A DNA stretch of 64,000 nucleotides from Inonotus obliquus (taxonomy: Eukaryota; Basidiomycota; Agaricomycetes; Hymenochaetales; Hymenochaetaceae), in contig JAJHTX010000001.1 of assembly GCA_032164295.1 (NCBI GenBank), positions 3,038,001 through 3,102,000 on the forward strand, written 5' to 3'. The position numbers and the translations under genes are program-made. A model generated the notes under the pieces. The model had not been told where the DNA came from. It did no database searches and worked only from the letters and a program-made list of their open reading frames with translations. Shown here piece after piece: positions 37,893-49,614 of the stretch. The first letter of the stretch is position 1. Each line of letters opens with the position of its first letter.

Positions 37893-40603
37893 CTACACCA
37901 AACAACCGTCTAGCAAGTCTTGGAAGTTCGTAGCAACTATGCTCGCAGGATCTTGAACATCGGTTTCGAATGTCGACGATGGATCGGTAAAGCTGCCAGT
38001 CGTGCCGAAATCGGCACCTATAACTGACTCACAGGTCTCCGAAATCCAGTTCTGAGTCTGGCCTTCGCCTGCTGCGTCTGAAGTCGGAACTGCAGGAAAC
38101 TGTCCAAAAAGCGAGTCCAAGAAACGCCATCCCTCTGACAAATCCTCCTGACCAAGGCCATTCTGCAGCGCTTCAAATGCAGCGATCACAGTAGGATTTT
38201 CTTCTCCAGCAATGTCAAACAGCGGTGGGAAGGTGTCGGTGAGGTTCGGACCGTCCTCCCTTCCCCCAATATCGATTACATTCGCTTCAAATAAATTGGC
38301 ATCCACATTTCCTGAGAGAAGCGACTGGACATGACCCTTGGCTGGCGATGTATCATTTGAGTCACTAGTATATGAGACGACGGCAGGAGAATCGGCTTCC
38401 GACAAGTCGGATGACGGGATATCCGAACAGGGCAGGTCACTCCCCTCTATAGGAGTAATCGAAGGGCTAGACGGCGGTGGAGGTGAAGACGGCGGCAGAT
38501 CCAAAGACGACCAGTCATGAACTTTATTGAAATTCATAATCGTGGAATCGGAAGATGTTGTAGGAGTTTGCGAGGAGTGACTGCCGTCTAGAGCATCGTC
38601 GCTGCTTGCAATAGGAAGTGAACTAGGAAGGGTGATACTCTCTTCATTACATACAGTTGGACTACTGTCTGCCACAAGGATTTTCCTGCCCATTAGACTT
38701 CTCTTCGTTGGAGTAGGTGACGGAGGCGCGTCGTCATCTGCGAATGGGTCATCTAGCCTTGAACCAGATCGAGATCCCTTCTTAGCAGTAGATGGAGAAG
38801 GTGTGAAAAGTGATAAACGGTATGCTGAGCCACCTGGAGACGTGTTGCTGGGTCTAAACGGAGTCGATGAGGGAGATTTGCGAACAGATGCTGGACGACA
38901 TGGTGATGTTTGAAAAGCCTGGAATAAGGAACCCATTTTTGACTTTCCAACAGGAGATGAATATGCAAAAATGGGAGGCCTTCCAGGGGACTTGCTGATA
39001 GAAGTGCTCAAGCTTTCGTGAGCAGATGTCATATTCTGGGAGCTCGATGCAAGCGAGGCCGGCTGTCCAGAAGTACTCCTAACTTCCAAATTCATGCTTA
39101 CTGAGCGTTTGATAGTGGCCCTTCCTCCAAGCCGATTTAGGCTCTTTGACTTCCCTTGCTTTCTCGCCCTGGCATCGTCCCCGTTGGTACCTTCCTGCTT
39201 CGGAGGTGGTGCGGGCGGAGGCACCCCTTTGGCCCAGTCCGGAACGACGTAAGGACCTTTTCGGATCGATGCAGCTGAAGCGGCTTGCCCTGACGAGCGG
39301 AAGAAAACCGGATTCTCATTTTGCTTTGCAGACGAGGCAGATGAAGATGCTTGCGAGGAAGTCACAGGCCGTTGTTCGCCCCAAAGCGTACCATCAGAAC
39401 GCACTCGCAAGCCGCCCCAGCCTCGATTTTGGCGCACGCCGCTCAAGTCTTCATGAGGTAGTTTGACACTCGAGGCCCTTCTCCTGGTCTGATCCTGTAC
39501 TGGAAGATCCGCAAAACTCAGCTTTCTTTTTCTGGAACAGTCGCTTAATACAGAGGAATCTCCTGTATGCTCTAAGACCGGTCCCTCCTGCAACCTGTAA
39601 TCTGGTGATGTGGCATTGTGTCGACTGGAACCTAGCGGCGGTACATGCTCAGATGCTTTCGCCTCTGCCACCTTCGAAGACTCAACGGGCGGCCGTGGCT
39701 TCTGATTCTCCTTATCGGAAGGGTCTGAGGCTTTGCTTGCACTTGGGAAACTTGTGATAGCGGTGCTTGTGGGTTTCAGGGACGATGGACTTGATGGTGG
39801 CACATCAACAGGAGCGGGCTGTTGCTGAGCTTCCAGGTAACCAAGGTACGCTCGAAGAAACGAGACAAGTTCGGGATTCGGGGGTATGTGTTCTTGCTCG
39901 GTTGAAGTAGTTTCTTTGCTAGTCGACTTGGAGGAAACCGATGATAACGCCGCTAACATAACAGCTGCTTCAGAAACATCGGGAGGCCTGCATTCAGGGC
40001 TAGGCTGAATGGTGCTTGAAGAGGCAACGCTTTCGGTGTCGGAAGTTGATAACAAGTCAGAGCTGGCTGGCTCCGGTGTTCCATCATCGTTTGTTTCCTC
40101 TGAGACTTGGCTGGAGGGTAAATCCGGTAGATCATCCGTAGATTCACGGCTGGAATGGCTCTCCGTCTCCTTGTCGCGCTCCGAGTCTCGCAAGTATTTG
40201 CGCTTGGGCGGTCCGATGTACGGTGTCGGCAATTGATGCGCTCGGGTTGAATGAGCAGGGTCCGGTTTTCGCGGCTCTCTTTGAACCTTCTGCGGCTCTG
40301 GCGCTCGTGGTTGAGCATAGTAAGCAAACAGGCGATCATTGAAAGACGGCAAAGGTAAAGGATTCGATGTGAGGTACGGTTGGTTGCTTTTAGCACGTTT
40401 CGAATTGGCCTTAGTCCTTTTAGGGCCGACGGTGGCTTGGGAGTAACTGTCTACTGGGTGCAGGACAGGTGGAGCGACCTTCGTGAAAGTGTTAGAATGG
40501 TACTCCCGGGGATTGAAGATAGGCGATATACCTGTCGTAATGACATTACAACCTCGAGAGCATTTTCCTCTTGACCGCAATCAACAAAGGTTCCCGTGAC
40601 CAT
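37893..40603 (-). CDS. large disordered protein of unknown function
   Basis: The start is taken at the ATG at 40603 ('MVTGTFVDCGQEENALEV'). A 53-bp intron (GTATAT...ACGAAG, ending near 40479) joins 'VVMSLRQ' to 'VAPPVLHPVDSYSQATVGPK'. The rest, to the stop at 37895-37893, is one long exon. The protein of about 890 residues is Ser/Pro/Asp-rich and mostly disordered. Ordered islands that look conserved are 'FNDRLFAYYAQPRAPEP', 'NPELVSFLRAYLGYLEAQQ', 'RGWGGLRVRSDGTLWGEQRP', 'GPYVVPDWAKGVPPP' and the C-terminal 'SIVATNFQDLLDGCLV'. Repeated SSP/SPS sites suggest proline-directed phosphorylation, which is inference. No known domain was recognised and no gene symbol is given. Confidence 0.75.
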
Positions 40604-40714
40604 CGTCGTGTCCGGTGTATACGGTGAAAGAGTAGCGGAAAGAAGACCCAAACCTACCGCCACCCCTCCCGTTTGACCGTTTCGGTTAGAAATAAGATCC
40701 TCCAAGGGATCAAG

Positions 40715-40722
40715 TATATATA
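40715..40722 (-). promoter_or_regulatory. TATA box of the 37.9-40.6 kb gene
   Basis: TATATATA lies about 112 bp upstream of the ATG at 40603 on the minus strand, leaving room for a leader of about 80 bases. This supports the ATG at 40603 over the in-frame but non-ATG extension to 40705. Spacing-based inference only. Confidence 0.5.
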
Positions 40723-41492
40723 GTGAGAAGTCTTTCGTTGCATCCGGCCTGAGTTCGGGGCTTCCGTGTGACGAGAGGTAGGTTCAGGTCAATGAAACTA
40801 TTACATGATCATCTTGTCTTACCTTGAACGACATATCGCAACAGCACATGCCTTGAGTGAGGCGCGCCCATGTTTTACTCGCGAATCTGACGACGACGAG
40901 CTATCGGTAGGAATGAACGGGATTTTGTGTGGTGCTTTAGCAAGTATGTACTGGGGCGATGTATTGACCGTGTACAGCACTCGTACTGTGGATCATTCGT
41001 CGTCAGAACGTCACATGTCGCGGGCCTTCGAAGTGTGCGCTCTACTTACAAGAAACTTCCGACATATTTCTACCCCGCTCTTGCCGAAATGATGTGGTTG
41101 AAGTCAAGCTCGACATGCTTCTGTTGGGACACTAATACATTACACGCACGTGATATACTTCACGCGTTCCCGTGAGCGCGACGCGTCCAACATCAGGAAA
41201 TACTTCCGGTTTCTTAATATTCTGTTTATCGTCGTAACTCCACACATGAAACATCAGTCGATCGTATATCATAAACTCGTAAGCATACATGCCAGCAATC
41301 CCGCAAAAATGGAATAAAATACATGGATAATATCTACACCAGTGAAGCGATAAAAGGTATAAATAGGGATTCGCCCGCCCCGTAATTCCAAAATTTTAAT
41401 AAGATCGTGAAGTGAGTGAGCTAGGAAAATGTCGCGGCTATTGTTTAATGGATAATGGAGCAATAGACGAGAAAGAATGTCGTGAAAAGTAT
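40723..41492. other. intergenic region, no gene seen
   Basis: Left of the OPT stop codon and upstream of the disordered-protein gene. Only small plus-strand ORFs (largest 95 codons, 40805-41092) without motifs. It should contain the OPT 3'UTR and the promoter at 40715. Confidence 0.4.
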
Positions 41493-44291
41493 TCATGACC
41501 AACTACTTGGACCGAAAGTTTGTCCCTCCTCCAACGTAATGAGTGGCATGGCATTGTAATCTGCAGTATTCTGCCATACCGTGTTGCCCCACCAGTTCAG
41601 CTCGATCCCGTTCTTCGGGAGCTGCAGACTGAAGAAAATGATAATCACTGCGAAAGCGACGCCAGCATCAAGCGCCGCGGATAGAATGTAGTTGAACCGA
41701 GACCACCACTACAGGGAAGAATTTAAGTATGAAGGCAATCGACCGAAATGATAACACTTACGCGAAGATGGCGACGACGCATGAAATATTGGAAGAACGC
41801 TCCAAACATAAACCATGACGAGAAATTGATGCCAGTTGCCGGAGGCATCATTCCTAAACCTGACAGCGCGACAGGTACGTTAACGTATCTCCAGAGTGAG
41901 AGCGGGTAACGCTTTGCAAGGTAATAGGCCGGAATGGGAAGAAGAGCGCCGAAGAGGAAGAAATAAACAAACGGGTAGTACATTTCCCCTGGGCTGAAGA
42001 GACGGGAAGGTCCAATTGTACCCCAGATCAAGGCCGCTGTCGCGAAAGTCCTCGTACTCGGGCAAGTAAACATGTGCTTCTGCGTGGGTGTGCACATGTC
42101 AGTGATGTTGGCGAACATCCATTGTTGCACAAATACGACGATGACGACGCATTCTACGGATGCAATTACTTGCGCAAGGAACATCAACCGTGGGGGAACC
42201 TTCATGTAGTGGCCAAGCTTGAGGTCCGAAACGAAGTTAAGGCCTTGGTACATTATCATGAAGGAAAATGTCTTGAAGATCATATTTGCAACCGGACGCC
42301 CTGGAAGGATGTATCCAGCGATGAGCTGCCCGAGTACCTGCAGTGGAAGCGTCTGATTCGTCAATGCGCGAATGATACCAGCTGGTACGATAAACAGCGC
42401 CGGTATAAGGATCGCGACAATAAGTCCCCAAACAGGTAGTTTTGTATCCCATGCTTGGACGGCTGCGATGCCTGCGCCGAAGGCAAGCGCACCCAGAATT
42501 GCATACCACCAGTGGGGAACCTCCGGATAAATTGCCATGAGCCGACTGTGAACGTCACGATTATCCCTCAGAGACTTGCGAGTCTGCATCATAATGTCGC
42601 GACGGTACCACACTGTCAACGTCCATTAGAGAGCTGATTGAGGGAGAAATTCCAGAAGATACTCACGATAGGTGTGAACGACAGCGGCAGTAAACGATGC
42701 GAAGGTTACGCCGTAAGAGAACACAAGGGCAATCGGCATGAATAAGGGGGAATACGCTCGATAAAGTTCCTCGTTGAGGACGCCGTCTTGAACGACAGCA
42801 CTCGCTTGGTATGGTGCACCGGTATTGTCGAACACCGCCGGAATAGAAATGGGAAGATATTTGGCGAAAAATACATTGTTGTCTGGACATGCTATTCAGT
42901 AAGGCAGGCGCATATCGGACGGAAAGACTTACAGTAAAGAATTGGGACAATGAACCAAGGGAAGATAAGGAAAACAGAGAATATATTGACTTGGGCCCAC
43001 CACTGGCGAAAAGATGGAATGATTAGTTAGAAGGACGCTAGCAATAGTCGAATGATGCACCGGTATAACGAGGGGACTACCAATATACGCAATCATTGCC
43101 CAATCAAACGTCAGGAATCCCATACCCAGACCGGTCGAGTAGCCAAACAGCTGATTCACAATAATATTGTCTGGGGCGATCCAGCATGCCCAGTTGAATA
43201 CCGAAAGTGCGGTGAAAAGGTAACCGGGGAACCAGAACCAGACGAAGCTGGCAATCATCGCGTATACGAAGAATCGCTGTCGGGACATGTGCGAACCCTC
43301 CCTCTTCCCGTAATTCCCATGAAGAGTATTGAACAAAGCGCAGTTCACAAGTACGCCAGGGTAAATCATCGCAGATGGCCAAACCAGGAATTGTCGAACT
43401 AGACCTGCAAACGCAAAACCAAGGAGTTGCGACGAGAAGCAGATCAGTAATTGGAAACCAGAGTCCCAGTTCTGATTGAAGTAGATTCGTTGAGCGGCGA
43501 CGACGTCTGTGGCATAGACTCCGTTTTGGACAACGCTGGCCATGACAGTAATCAACGTGTGCTCCTTGATATTGAATGGCCCGGGATTGAGCGTCCAAGT
43601 ATAACCGAAAGTCCTGAACCGCGTAGTGGGAGTAACGCGCTCGAGAAACTTGCCGAAGGGTAGCACGATAAGCTGCGCAACAATGCCAGTGATATAAACG
43701 GACGGATCTAATGGGACGCGAGGATTATAAGTTATAAAAAAGAAAGAAAAAGGTAGAGAATCTCTCGTACATCGCATTGAGAAGAATTGGTTAACGGCTG
43801 AGATGACTAGTACGACGATGATCCCGAGGAACCACATTCGGAACGTGCTGACGGGCATATTTGGGTCGTCCGTATTCGAGACGGACGCCCGCACTTCTGC
43901 GTATGGTGACTCACTGAACGATGCAGATTAGAAGCTAAGATTGAAAATGCTGGCTGAAATCCACTCACTCTTCATAGTCGACCGCCTCTGCCGATTGAAA
44001 GCGTAGTTTCGAAGTAGTCTGGGATTCCGCGTCAGCCTCGGATGACCCTACTTTGGAGATGCGAGGCATGTCAAAGCTGCCCGAGAACTTCGGCGGAGGA
44101 GTTCTCTCATCGTCGAAGATGAAGCTACTCGTCTCGAATGACGCTGCATCGGAGCCGTCGAAGTCCCAGTTTGGGTCGTTCAAGTGCAGCAGCGCGACTG
44201 CTACATCCTCTGGTACATCAGCACGTAGACGACCATGTCTTTGCCTGAGGTTCGGGGCATGGTAGTCGGGCGCTGCCTCCTTGATGTCCAT
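41493..44291 (-). CDS. OPT family oligopeptide transporter
   Basis: ATG 44291 ('MDIKEAAPDYHAPNLRQRHG'), stop TGA 41495-41493, eight or more exons. The N-terminal cytosolic tail is acidic, then the OPT signatures follow: 'FRMWFLGIIVVLVISAVNQF' with 'FFSMR', 'LNPGPFNIKEHTLITVMASV' (the NPGPFN-K-E-H motif), 'GFAFAGLVRQFLVWPSAMIY', 'FFVYAMIASFVWFWFPGYLF', 'WIAPDNIIVNQLFGYSTGLG', 'YHSHSTI'-like loops, 'GYILPGRPVANMIFKTFSFM', 'MYQGLNFVSDLKLGHYMKVP' and the C-terminal 'LNWWGNTVWQNTADYNAMPL'. Around 14 helices are expected. The family imports tetra- and pentapeptides or glutathione with protons at the plasma membrane. The intron that splits the pre-WWAQ loop was placed by eye. Confidence 0.92.
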
Positions 44292-45849
44292 TGTACAGTG
44301 CCGAAAAAAGTGCGCGGAGGAACGAAGGCGGGCGTCAGGAGAGGGAGATGGGCAGACAAAGGACAATGGCGCTGGTCAAACCCTTCTTTACATAGTGTGC
44401 GAGAGTCAGGTTCAAGTGATGCCAAAAGACAATATGGAATCATTCGTGCTTGCTGGGAGATGGAATGGAGAGGCTTCTAAGCTACGCGATAAGAAAAAGA
44501 CAATAAGACACGGGATCACAAGATTCAAGTCATGGACCCTGAAGTACGGAACCAATGTTGTACCTTCTATATATATTGGTCCTGAGCTTTTTTTCTTGTC
44601 TGTCTGTCTCGCTCGTCTCATTTCTGCTACCATAGTCGAGCACATTCCACAGATGCTCTCGGAGCACGGTATGTATGGTGCAGTCGAACTGGACAAGAGC
44701 CATTTGGAGAATGATAAGTTTGGAGAAACAAAAGCAGGATTATTCCGCACTGGGCACCCATCGGCGAACGGAAATTAATTGTGTGCCTTATTCGTACGTG
44801 CAACGAGCGTTTATTGTCGTCGCCAAATGTAGAAGTGCCATGCATCCCGCCGTGAGAACTATGATCGGCACTTCTATCTTTGGATTGCAATCACCAGCAT
44901 TTGTTTTTTGTCCACACTGTCGCCTTGGTGATGGATGCGTATCTTATCATGGCAAGATGTTTTTCCTCCTCCTTAGTCCCCACATCCCTACCAGTAGCTA
45001 ATTAGGACTAGTTATGGTACGTTAACTTACAGTGCGTTTTGATTGCAAGAACTAAATCACGTATTGTCGGGTCCGGTCCTAGCATAGACTAGGTCCGTAT
45101 TTCGCCTCTCCTAGAACGCGCCAAGTCTCTCAGCAGCTATGCAAGGGCGCATCACTATAACATCTCCAATGGAACTGTGACTGTATTTGTTCGTCGTCGT
45201 GGTTCCGTTACTACACTACTTACTACACTACGTCAGTATACAGAGGGAGAGACAACATTTCTGGTGCTTTGGACCTTTTCCCTGCTTGGCTAATACTGTC
45301 CCGATGTGCAAAATCGTATTCAATGGAGCTTTTGTCTGGACATGTGGCATACCACATTGATCCTTCTCGCGTCGAGGTCTGCTTTCTGAATTTTATCACT
45401 CGCCAACCGTGAGCGAAGGTCCTAGCCACGAGTAGTTCAGTCAGCTCTTCGGAGCCATGTGGTGAAAGGCCAGACAAATCATCTGGCAATCCGCTATTCT
45501 TTAGTCGCCCTAGGCTGTGGCATCATCTAATGGTTTGAGATGACTATTTCCAGGATACCGTCCTACCGACCTATACAGGTATCAAAACCTATCAAAACGA
45601 CCTCGCACGAAAACCTCCATATGCATAGTCTGCCGAAACGCCCATCACCCACCTAATGGAGCTACGTGTTTGCTATAATTCTTGGTTTTCACTCCTGCGA
45701 AGCGAAAAACTAACAAGTCCAATTTACGCCATGTCTCCTTAAGCTCACTCAAGCTGCAGCACATGTGTCTAAAACCGCCACTTGATCCTGCTTCCATTGC
45801 AATGGGAGCCAAGGTCCGCGCTAGGCAATATCCTCAATCTTTCGCAGCC
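44292..45849. other. intergenic region upstream of OPT, no gene seen
   Basis: 1.5 kb with several short ORFs on both strands (165 codons plus at 44281-44778; 88 codons minus at 45223-45489), none with a recognised motif or splice-compatible partners. 'TATATATATT' near 44569 is about 280 bp upstream of the OPT ATG. The stretch ends in the dispersed repeat. Confidence 0.35.
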
Positions 45850-46235
45850 TATCATCATCTTGATATCTATATAATAAAGACACATCCGACTTTTTGTGGC
45901 TGTGCCTGCTGACTAATTTCGGACTTTCAATATGCGCAAGCTAAACTACATATGGTAAGTTTTTCTGCAAAGTTCAATTCTCCCATGTCCGCCCAGCGAA
46001 GCTGGGAGTACTCACTGGTTTAAAACAAAACGACGAATTCGACACAGCCACCATGACTAAAATTCGGACTTTCAATTCTCACAAGCTAAGCTATGTATGG
46101 TAAGTTGATCTGCGGTCTTCACGCAAATTCCTCCCTTCCCTCCCCTCAAAAAAATCATAGTCTCACAGACTCGGATTTAGAACTCCTGGCGAAGCCAGAA
46201 ACGATATCACTGGTCACAAGAAACGAAGAATATAG
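45850..46235. repeat. dispersed repeat, copy A, with the intact (empty) target site
   Basis: From 45874 the bases 'ataaagacacatccgacttt' and the next 21 or so match copy B at 50507 almost exactly. Inside copy A a subunit is repeated: 'attcggactttcaat' with 'caagctaa' and 'atatggtaagtt' at about 45918-45962, and again at about 46060-46106. Each is followed by a small hairpin with a GCGAAGC core ('cccagcgaagctggg' near 45998; 'ctggcgaagccag' near 46179). It has no coding capacity. Copy B carries the MITE insertion at the position equivalent to TA 45872-45873. Confidence 0.7.
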
Positions 46236-46462
46236 TTGAAAAGTTGACAAGTGAGTGTCTCATTTCCGCTTTTCTCATCTTAAATCATGAATCCGTGGCC
46301 AGAAGAATGTCTCGCTAGTTTAGATGGTATGTTGTATGTTCTACCCGTCCTTCCTTCTCTACGAATCTATCAAGAAATAGATGCATTAGTTGCCTACTGA
46401 TCCTACTATATATACGCTCACCCCGCCATCGACGTGTTTTATTTCCTTCTCGACTCTCGGGA

Positions 46463-46948
46463 ATGTCCACATATATCACGCCTTCACGCCGTAGACGTTT
46501 CTCAGAACCAACCATATCACCTCTTAGAACAACCGAGATAACCAAGCGATTCGATGAAAGCTGCAATCTCGCCGATACAGGTGTGCGAGTCCCATACGCA
46601 AAAACGACGCATCATCGCAAAGGTATCATCACAATGGATTAATACAGGATTTATCTGATAGCATCTCTTTCACCTCTCAGAGGCTCAACGACGCAGAAGT
46701 ATTTACGACGCCAATTGCCACCTACAACAGAGCTAATTGCGAGGTAAGTGATGTTGCCTGAAAACGGAGGGAACGAAGAAGAGTGATATGGAAAGAATGT
46801 GCTGACATTTGGGCGACGGTGAAGTCGAAGCATCCTCCTTCGAAGAAAGGAGTCTGAAGGTGGTTCGCACACTCGTACCAAAAAGGTCATGCAAAGAAAT
46901 ACACAGATGATCATTGTGAGTATTCAAGCAGACTTGTTTCGAAGCTGA
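46463..46948 (+). CDS. putative small protein (about 121 aa), doubtful gene
   Basis: Three exons can be joined in phase: 46463-46622, 46662-46743 and 46825-46948, 366 nt in total including TGA. The product starts 'MSTYITPSRRRRFSEPTISP', continues 'LRTTEITKRFDESCNLADTG', 'RGSTTQKYLRRQLPPTTELI' and 'SRSILLRRKESEGGSHTRTK', and is basic and Ser/Thr-rich. The donor of exon 2 (GTAAGT) is strong; the first intron (39 bp) is short. No homologue is recognised. A second gene model would use the alternative donor at 46581. The minus strand here also has open frames, so the call is weak. Confidence 0.3.
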
Positions 46949-47128
46949 CGAATGCATGTCCTGCCTTTTCGCATAGTGAACGCGTCAGCAGTCTGTTCGA
47001 GGAACGAGAAGACGAATTATATCGACATATCATCTGGATGATACATTCTTAATAAAATAACGCTCTACAGGTAGAGAACATATGGGAAACAAGGTGACAG
47101 CTAATGTCTATACTTTCTGTCGCCGACT

Positions 47129-48456
47129 TCATGTGCTGCCGCCTATGATCATCGATCCCATGCGACCCAGGATTACGCCTTGTCCCTGGAGCGGGAGGGG
47201 AGGATCCAGCTCAGCGGACGTTGTGCTCTTCGGGACGAGCCTCACCGTTGCCATCCCCGACTCGAGCAGGCCAGGCGAGACGGGCCGTGCGTGCGGGAAG
47301 TAGGGATCCGGGCTTGTCGGAGGGCGTGAAGAATTATTCCGAGTCCGTTTCCGCCTCCAACAGCTCATCATCAGCGAGGTGTGCTTCAGCGTGCCATTGC
47401 CTTACAGGATTGACGGAGACGTCCAGGTCGTCTATATCGGCCGTCCTCTCTAATCGCGCTGCGCGAGCCCAGCCGTCTTCGTCCTCAGAGGCGTCCGGGG
47501 AGTACCTGAACGAGCCCCGACGGGCGTGATCCACCCGTCCTCTATTTAGCGACTCCTAATCCTCATCCTCATCCTCCTCCGGCTCCGGCTCGGCCTCGAA
47601 GGCGCCCCACCACTCGGCTGCCTCCTCGCTGCTCTCGATCTAGACGAGGATTGTCAGAATCAGGAGAATAATATATGAAGGCGCACGTACTAATGCCCTG
47701 CAGAGCTTGAATATTGATGGAGGAAGTTCACCATGATGATGGTGTAGGTGAATAGGGAGATCCGGGCTGGGGAAGCGGCAACCGCGGATCTGGGGGATCT
47801 GGATCGGACTAGCGGCCTTCGGCGCGGGCGGTCGGACTCGCGTCGTCTTGAACGGAGGTGATCTGGGTGGCTTGAAAGATGATGGACCCGCTATCTGATG
47901 AAGATGAGTTGCTGGAACGCGGCCGAGTAATGGTAAAGCATTGCCATTGAAGAGAGGGGGAAGTCGGATGTTCCTCTGTTTCACCCAATGGGCCCGAAGT
48001 GAGTAACCGGTATGTGATCGAGCTATGATACAACACGAACCGGGTTGAAAGGCTTGGGCTTGGGCGCTGCATCAACACTCGGCTGCGTCGCTACAGGCCG
48101 CTGCTCTTCATTTGTGTGGTTTACCACCTGATGGGAATGCGATGAGTGGCTTGGATATGAGGATATAAAGATAAGGTTACTTCTTCGAAGTGGGCCAGAG
48201 CGCTCCGAATTGCTAGCTGCCGCATTGGACGCGGCTGATGGAGCTCGATCCTCTTTGCCCGAGGCTTGCGCAGTGTGACGTTGTTGTAGATTGAAGGAGG
48301 CTGGTCGTTGAGATCTAGAATGCTGAGCAGTTGCTCGACCTCAGGATTCACGACAGCCTCTGCTTCATTCGCGACACGGTTACACTCCACCGTTGTGGGT
48401 ATACGCCTCCAATATCCAAGTGGTTGATGACCCACGTTCGTGACGGTACGCGGCAT
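47129..48456 (-). pseudogene. hypothetical gene with an in-frame TAG and a frameshift at its 3' end
   Basis: The ATG at 48456 starts 'MPRTVTNVGHQPLGYWRRIP', with 'EVEQLLSILDLNDQPPSIYN' and 'PRAKRIELHQPRPMRQLAIR'. Introns join to 'VVNHTNEEQRPVATQPSVDA', then 'RNIRLPPLFNGNALPLLGRV' and 'GPSSFKPPRSPPFKTTRVRP', then an exon 'IESSEEAAEWWGAFEAEPEP' that ends in an acidic run and a TAG at 47560-47558. The same frame continues after the TAG with coding-like sequence ('DHARRGSFRYSPDASEDEDG', 'WHAEAHLADDELLEAETDSE') to 47334. A different frame then carries 'SPDPYFPHARPVSPGLLESG' and 'GQGVILGRMGSMIIGG' to 47129. Either the gene ends at 47558 and the rest is relic, or the gene is recently broken. Function unknown. 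Confidence 0.5.
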
Positions 48457-49010
48457 GACAGAGAGCAGTATGTTGGAATGAGGGAGTTGGGAGTGCCAGT
48501 GGGTGGCGGGAACGCGCGAGAGTGTGGAGAGATGATAGAGTAGGATGATTGCTTCCGCCGCGCCTTGTTATACTCAAGCGTTTTGTGGCCTGAAGCCAAG
48601 AACGGCAGATGCCGACGACACGTTGAAAAGACCACCTTTCAGATCCTGAAAGCCGCATTATGGAACGCTCTGGAATGGAATGCCTCAGGTTATGCTTACG
48701 GGTTGACCATATTCATATCGGTCAACAGTCCCTATTGGTACGAATGTGATGGTGCATTGTTGGAGAAATCGCATCAGTGTCACACCGGGAAGGTTTATCA
48801 CCCTTTTTTCTTTTTCAATCATCCCGTGTCTCACTCTCTTTTTGTTACAACTTGGATTCTGTATTCATCCAGTAATTGTACAATGAAGATCCGCTTCCGC
48901 GAAGGCGTGATAATAAAGACAAAGGTCGTAAATCAGTCCATGATTTGGTTCCTATCACGAATTAATCCAGAAGTCCCAAGTGCTCCGTATTCTGCTTCAG
49001 TTTCTTAAGT
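48457..49010. other. intergenic region, no gene seen
   Basis: Upstream of the 48.46-kb ATG. One plus-strand ORF of 147 codons (48565-49008) lacks motifs and its composition is not gene-like. Confidence 0.35.
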
Positions 49011-49614
49011 TCAGTAATAGGAAGTACATGTTATCAAACTAAGTTTCAACTCTTCAACAGTCCGCAAATCACTCCTAGCTCGTGCGAACACTGCAACAGT
49101 ACTTGGCTTCAGGACTACGTTCGAGCCGGGGATGGGAGCGGAGGCCTCCGCATTCCCAACAGAAGTGGGCGAAGACGCGACTGGAGATTGATCATTTTCC
49201 AGCGACGAATTTGACCTCTTAATTTGAACCTCCATTCGATTTCGGCTTGGAGCAGCTCCTGGAGATGCCTAACGAAAGCAGTGACATTTTTTCCACATTA
49301 TCAACTCCTAGTCTCTTTCCCCGTTATGCTTCTGCTCGTCTGCTCCTGGAAACTGGGACCACCTCTTGGTCGGGTTTCCTTCGTGAACCCTCGAGGCACT
49401 AATTCTCTTCCCCACAAAATTTTCTCATGGCCTTCAGTAGGCGCAGGACGTGTAGTATCTGTTCACCTTTTATCCCTTCGTCTTCCATCCGGCTCCTTCG
49501 TTCTTTCTTCTCTTCAGAATCATCAAGACTCTTGACTGTTAGTTTTACTCTCAGTCCCTCTTTTGCAATATCAAATTACATCACACACGTACCATCAGGC
49601 TCGTCTGTATACAT
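49011..49614 (-). CDS. putative small multi-exon gene, doubtful
   Basis: From the ATG at 49614 a short exon ('MYTDEPD') can splice over a GTACGT intron to 'VKLTVKSLDDSEEKKERRSR' and 'MEDEGIKGEQILHVLRLLKA'. A later exon starting after CGTTAG near 49270 reads 'ASPGAAPSRNRMEVQIKRSN', 'EASAPIPGSNVVLKPSTVAV' and 'FARARSDLRTVEELKLSLIT' to the stop at 49013-49011. A charged helical stretch suggests a coiled coil. The middle join is unresolved and the gene could equally be a relic. No family recognised. Confidence 0.25.

Noticed and set aside
44281..44778. 165-codon plus-strand ORF upstream of OPT
   Set aside because: Overlaps the OPT start on the other strand, has no motif and no splice partner.
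45223..45489. 88-codon minus-strand ORF
   Set aside because: Looks moderately protein-like, but no partner exon, start context or family could be supported.
48565..49008. 147-codon plus-strand ORF
   Set aside because: No recognisable motif; poly-T derived Phe run; adjacent to a minus-strand promoter.
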